A DNA stretch of 8,247 nt from Methylococcaceae bacterium (GTDB lineage Bacteria > Pseudomonadota > Gammaproteobacteria > Methylococcales > Methylomonadaceae). Shown piece after piece: positions 6,351-8,247 of this stretch. The DNA lies in NCBI GenBank assembly GCA_947506075.1, contig CANNNN010000107.1, positions 1 through 8,247 of the forward strand. The letters run 5' to 3'. The translations under genes and the position numbers were made by a program. The notes beneath the pieces were generated by a model. That model ran no database searches, was not told where the DNA came from, and worked only from the letters and a program-made list of their open reading frames with translations. Numbering within the stretch: the stretch's first letter is position 1; each line of letters opens with the position of its first letter.

Positions 6351-7330
6351 TAGCTCAATAAATGCTTAACTGCCTCACGTTCGTCTTTTAACTCATCCTC
6401 GGTAAGCTGCATTCTTTGTCTGCTGAAGTCATCAATCTCCAGCCCTTTTACAATAGTAACCTCACCGTCAACTACCGTTACAGGAAACGAATAAACCAGT
6501 CCGGATTCAATGCCATAACTGCCATCCGATAGCACGCCCATACTCACCCAGTCGCCAGGTTCTGTACCAAAAGCCCACGTTTTCATCTGGTCTATCGCCG
6601 CATTGGCAGCCGATGCGGCACTGGATTGCCCTCTAGCTTTAATGATTTCGGCCCCCCGTTGCTGAACAATCGGAATAAATTCATTGATGTACCAATCTGT
6701 CTCAACCAATGACAAAGCATCCTGACCCCTTACCTTCGCATGATGGATGTCAGGATATTGCGTAGTCGAATGATTGCCCCAAACCGTCATGTTTTTTACA
6801 TCAACCGGCAGCACGCCGCATTTTTCAGCCAATTGGTTTAAGGCTCGGTTATGATCCAATCTGGACATTGCGGAAAAATTCTCCGACTTTAAATCCGGTG
6901 CATTATTCAGGGCAATCAGCGCATTAGTGTTGGCCGGATTGCCTGTTACCAAGACCTTAACATCTCTGCTTGCGACTTCATTTAAGGCTTTACCTTGAAC
7001 CGAAAAAATCGCAGCATTTACCGCCAATAAGTCCTTGCGCTCCATGCCCGGTCCTCGAGGTCTTGCGCCAACCAAAAAGGCATAATCAACATCCTTGAAG
7101 GCTGTTTGGGGATTATCTGTCACTTCAATACGATGCAGTAACGGGAACGCACAATCGTTTAACTCCATGACCACACCTTGCAGGGAGTTCATTGCCGGAG
7201 TTATTTCAAGCAAATGTAATACGATAGGCTGATCAGGGCCCAGCAACGCCCCTGCGGCCAAGCGAAATAACAAAGAATAACTGATTTGTCCGGCAGCGCC
7301 TGTTACGGCAATGTGTATAGGTGTTTTCAT
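6350..7330 (-). CDS. mdh: Malate dehydrogenase (NAD-dependent, 326-aa cytosolic type)
   Basis: Interconverts malate and oxaloacetate in the TCA cycle and, in serine-cycle methylotrophs, reduces oxaloacetate to malate. The sequence belongs to the LDH/MDH superfamily branch that includes the Thermus enzyme. It shows TGAAGQI (10-16) as the dinucleotide loop, LLEI with Glu42 at the end of the second strand (which favours NAD over NADP), and the mobile substrate loop RPRGPGMER with Arg92 and Arg98. NPANTN follows at 131-136, SRLDHNRA with Asp159 and Arg162, and WGNHSTTQ with catalytic His187. Length matches the family. The ATG at 7330 has AAGGA about 8 nt upstream. It lies upstream of hrcA in the same direction, but hrcA has its own promoter. 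mdh diverges from mtdA across a 224-nt intergenic region. Confidence 0.97.
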   Translation of the reverse strand: MKTPIHIAVTGAAGQISYSLLFRLAAGALLGPDQPIVLHLLEITPAMNSLQGVVMELNDCAFPLLHRIEVTDNPQTAFKDVDYAFLVGARPRGPGMERKDLLAVNAAIFSVQGKALNEVASRDVKVLVTGNPANTNALIALNNAPDLKSENFSAMSRLDHNRALNQLAEKCGVLPVDVKNMTVWGNHSTTQYPDIHHAKVRGQDALSLVETDWYINEFIPIVQQRGAEIIKARGQSSAASAANAAIDQMKTWAFGTEPGDWVSMGVLSDGSYGIESGLVYSFPVTVVDGEVTIVKGLEIDDFSRQRMQLTEDELKDEREAVKHLLS

Positions 7331-7391
7331 GTATTTTTCCTTTTCCCACGCTTAAATGTGTAGTGGCAACACACCCCTACCGTATTCGCAG

Positions 7392-7421
7392 ATAATAACG
7401 AACATAGGCCTCTGCTAGCAA
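7392..7421 (-). promoter_or_regulatory. Candidate mdh promoter
   Basis: On the minus strand TTGCTA (7416-7421, 4 of 6 to the -35 consensus) is followed by an 18-nt spacer and TATTAT (7392-7397, 5 of 6 to the -10 consensus). The start would fall about 55 nt upstream of the mdh ATG. The -35 box overlaps a dyad described separately. Confidence 0.45.
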
Positions 7422-7429
7422 GGCCATAG
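7403..7429. promoter_or_regulatory. Dyad with TGCTAGCA core, possible operator between mdh and mtdA
   Basis: TGCTAGCA (7413-7420) is a perfect 8-bp palindrome. It is flanked by GGCCT (7407-7411) and its reverse complement AGGCC (7421-7425), with CAT and ATAG further out giving partial extra symmetry. The dyad covers the candidate -35 of mdh and lies about 60-90 nt upstream of the TATAAT facing mtdA, so a bound regulator could act on both genes. No known regulator site is recognised. Confidence 0.35.
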
Positions 7430-7491
7430 CAAAATCTAGCCAGTGTGCCACCCGCACGCAGGCTAAATAAGGCAGTGTTTGGTTTATCGCG

Positions 7492-7497
7492 TATAAT
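7492..7497 (+). promoter_or_regulatory. Candidate -10 element for mtdA
   Basis: A perfect TATAAT lies 57 nt before the mtdA ATG on the plus strand. The position where a -35 box should be (about 7468-7475, AAGGCA-like) does not match consensus, so this promoter may need an activator, or the true start may differ. The mtdA ribosome site is weak (AGAG at 7543-7546, 8 nt before ATG). Confidence 0.45.
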
Positions 7498-7554
7498 GCA
7501 CCGGTTTAATAATTGCCTTCACACGTACCAGACTAACCCAGCAGAGTTAAGTTA

Positions 7555-8247
7555 ATGAAAAAACTGTTATTCCAATTCGATACCGACACACATTGTTCAG
7601 CTTTCGATACTGTTGTGGGCTACGATGGCGGCGCTGATCATGTGATCGGACATTGCGGATTGAGTCCGGATAATATATCGGGACTGGTAGAGGGGACGAT
7701 ATTTACCCGCGCACCCAAGGACAAGAAAAATACCGCCATTTTTGTCGGCGGCAGTGACATGATTGCCGGTCAGGCACTATTTATTGCGGTGCAAAAGCAC
7801 TTTTTTCCAGGGTTTCAGGTCTCAGTCATGCTCGACAGTAATGGCAGTAACACCACGGCCGCAGCAGCGATTGCAAAGCTTGCGTCCAGCGGCGCTCTTT
7901 CAGGGAAAAAAGCGGTAGTCCTGGCCGGCACCGGCCCCGTAGGTCAGCGTGCTGCCGCGATGCTGGCTATGGAAGGCGCCGAGGTATCGATAACTGCCCG
8001 TAAATTCGAGCGGGCCGTACTGGCCTGCAACAACATGAAGGCACGCTTTGGCGTAGACTTGACCCCGATGGAGGCATTCGATAACCATGACCGGGCGCGA
8101 GCCATAGAGCATGCAAACATCGTTTTTGCACCCGGCGCGGCAGGGGTAGAACTGCTCTCGGCCGAGCAATCGCAGCATAATACCCATATTGAAATGATCG
8201 CCGATGCTAACGCTACGCCACCCTTAGGTATAGGTGGCACCGAGGTG
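7555..8247 (+). CDS. mtdA: NADP-dependent methylene-tetrahydrofolate/methylene-tetrahydromethanopterin dehydrogenase MtdA (3' end outside window)
   Basis: MtdA interconverts methylene- and methenyl-tetrahydrofolate (also the H4MPT forms) with NADP in methylotrophic bacteria, linking formate or formaldehyde carbon to the serine cycle. The first 231 codons are present with no stop before the edge; the Methylobacterium enzyme is about 288 aa, so roughly 80% is visible. Recognisable MtdA features are the N-terminus KKLLFQFDTD, VVGYDGGADH at 20-29, AIFVGGSDM at 61-69, MLDSNGSNTTAAA at 92-104, the Rossmann loop VLAGTGPVGQRAA at 122-134, ARK at 148-150 (where the family has a basic NADP-binding turn), and ADANATPPLGIGG near 216-228. 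MtdB was considered, but its N-terminus is different as I recall it. In methylotrophs fch often follows mtdA; that cannot be checked here. It is head to head with mdh. Confidence 0.93.
   Translation, partial: MKKLLFQFDTDTHCSAFDTVVGYDGGADHVIGHCGLSPDNISGLVEGTIFTRAPKDKKNTAIFVGGSDMIAGQALFIAVQKHFFPGFQVSVMLDSNGSNTTAAAAIAKLASSGALSGKKAVVLAGTGPVGQRAAAMLAMEGAEVSITARKFERAVLACNNMKARFGVDLTPMEAFDNHDRARAIEHANIVFAPGAAGVELLSAEQSQHNTHIEMIADANATPPLGIGGTEV

Noticed and set aside
7900..8240. Two overlapping minus-strand open frames antisense to mtdA
   Set aside because: Both lie opposite well-conserved MtdA coding sequence and have no supporting motif.
7555..8247. Assignment of the right-edge gene as mtdB
   Set aside because: The N-terminus KKLLFQFDTD, the VVGYDGGADH block and the DSNGSNTTAAA motif match MtdA as I know it; MtdB has a different N-terminus.

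Overview
The window reads as chromosomal DNA of a methylotrophic gammaproteobacterium, most likely a type I (Methylococcales-like) methanotroph. Two things point there. The gene order hrcA-grpE-dnaK-dnaJ-dapB on the minus strand is typical of gammaproteobacteria. At the right edge, a divergent gene encodes an MtdA-type methylene-tetrahydrofolate / methylene-tetrahydromethanopterin dehydrogenase, an enzyme of C1 metabolism. Base composition is moderate and looks uniform by eye across the genes. The genus cannot be fixed from this window.

Layout, left to right. Positions 1-114 carry the last 37 codons of a plus-strand ORF that starts outside the window. It is unassigned, with a weak resemblance to a transposase C-terminus. 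Positions 115-182 hold nothing I can name. The minus strand from 6201 down to 183 is a heat-shock chaperone operon that ends in a biosynthetic gene. It has a strong sigma70-type promoter (6173-6201), a CIRCE operator (6140-6166) lying at the predicted transcription start, hrcA (repressor), grpE (nucleotide exchange factor), dnaK (Hsp70), dnaJ (Hsp40) and dapB (dihydrodipicolinate reductase, lysine/peptidoglycan pathway). dnaJ and dapB are separated by only 3 nt. The dnaK-dnaJ spacer is long (283 nt) and contains an inverted repeat of a CACGAA-type dispersed element. A related fragment lies just upstream of the hrcA promoter.

Upstream of the operon, also on the minus strand, is mdh (malate dehydrogenase, 326 aa). 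A 224-nt intergenic region then separates mdh from the divergent mtdA (7555 to the window end, incomplete). That region carries candidate promoters in both directions and a dyad centred on an 8-bp palindrome. In serine-cycle methylotrophs, MtdA (C1-unit entry through tetrahydrofolate) and malate dehydrogenase (oxaloacetate to malate) belong to connected steps of C1 assimilation, so the head-to-head pair is metabolically coherent.

Functionally, HrcA binding to CIRCE should repress the whole chaperone operon until stress titrates the repressor. GrpE, DnaK and DnaJ form one foldase machine. dapB travels with them as a conserved operon passenger. I found no CRISPR array, tRNA, rRNA, complete mobile element or convincing novel system. 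The most interesting signals are regulatory: CIRCE overlapping both the predicted transcription start and a Shine-Dalgarno-like sequence, the repeat-bearing dnaK-dnaJ spacer, and the mdh/mtdA divergent region.
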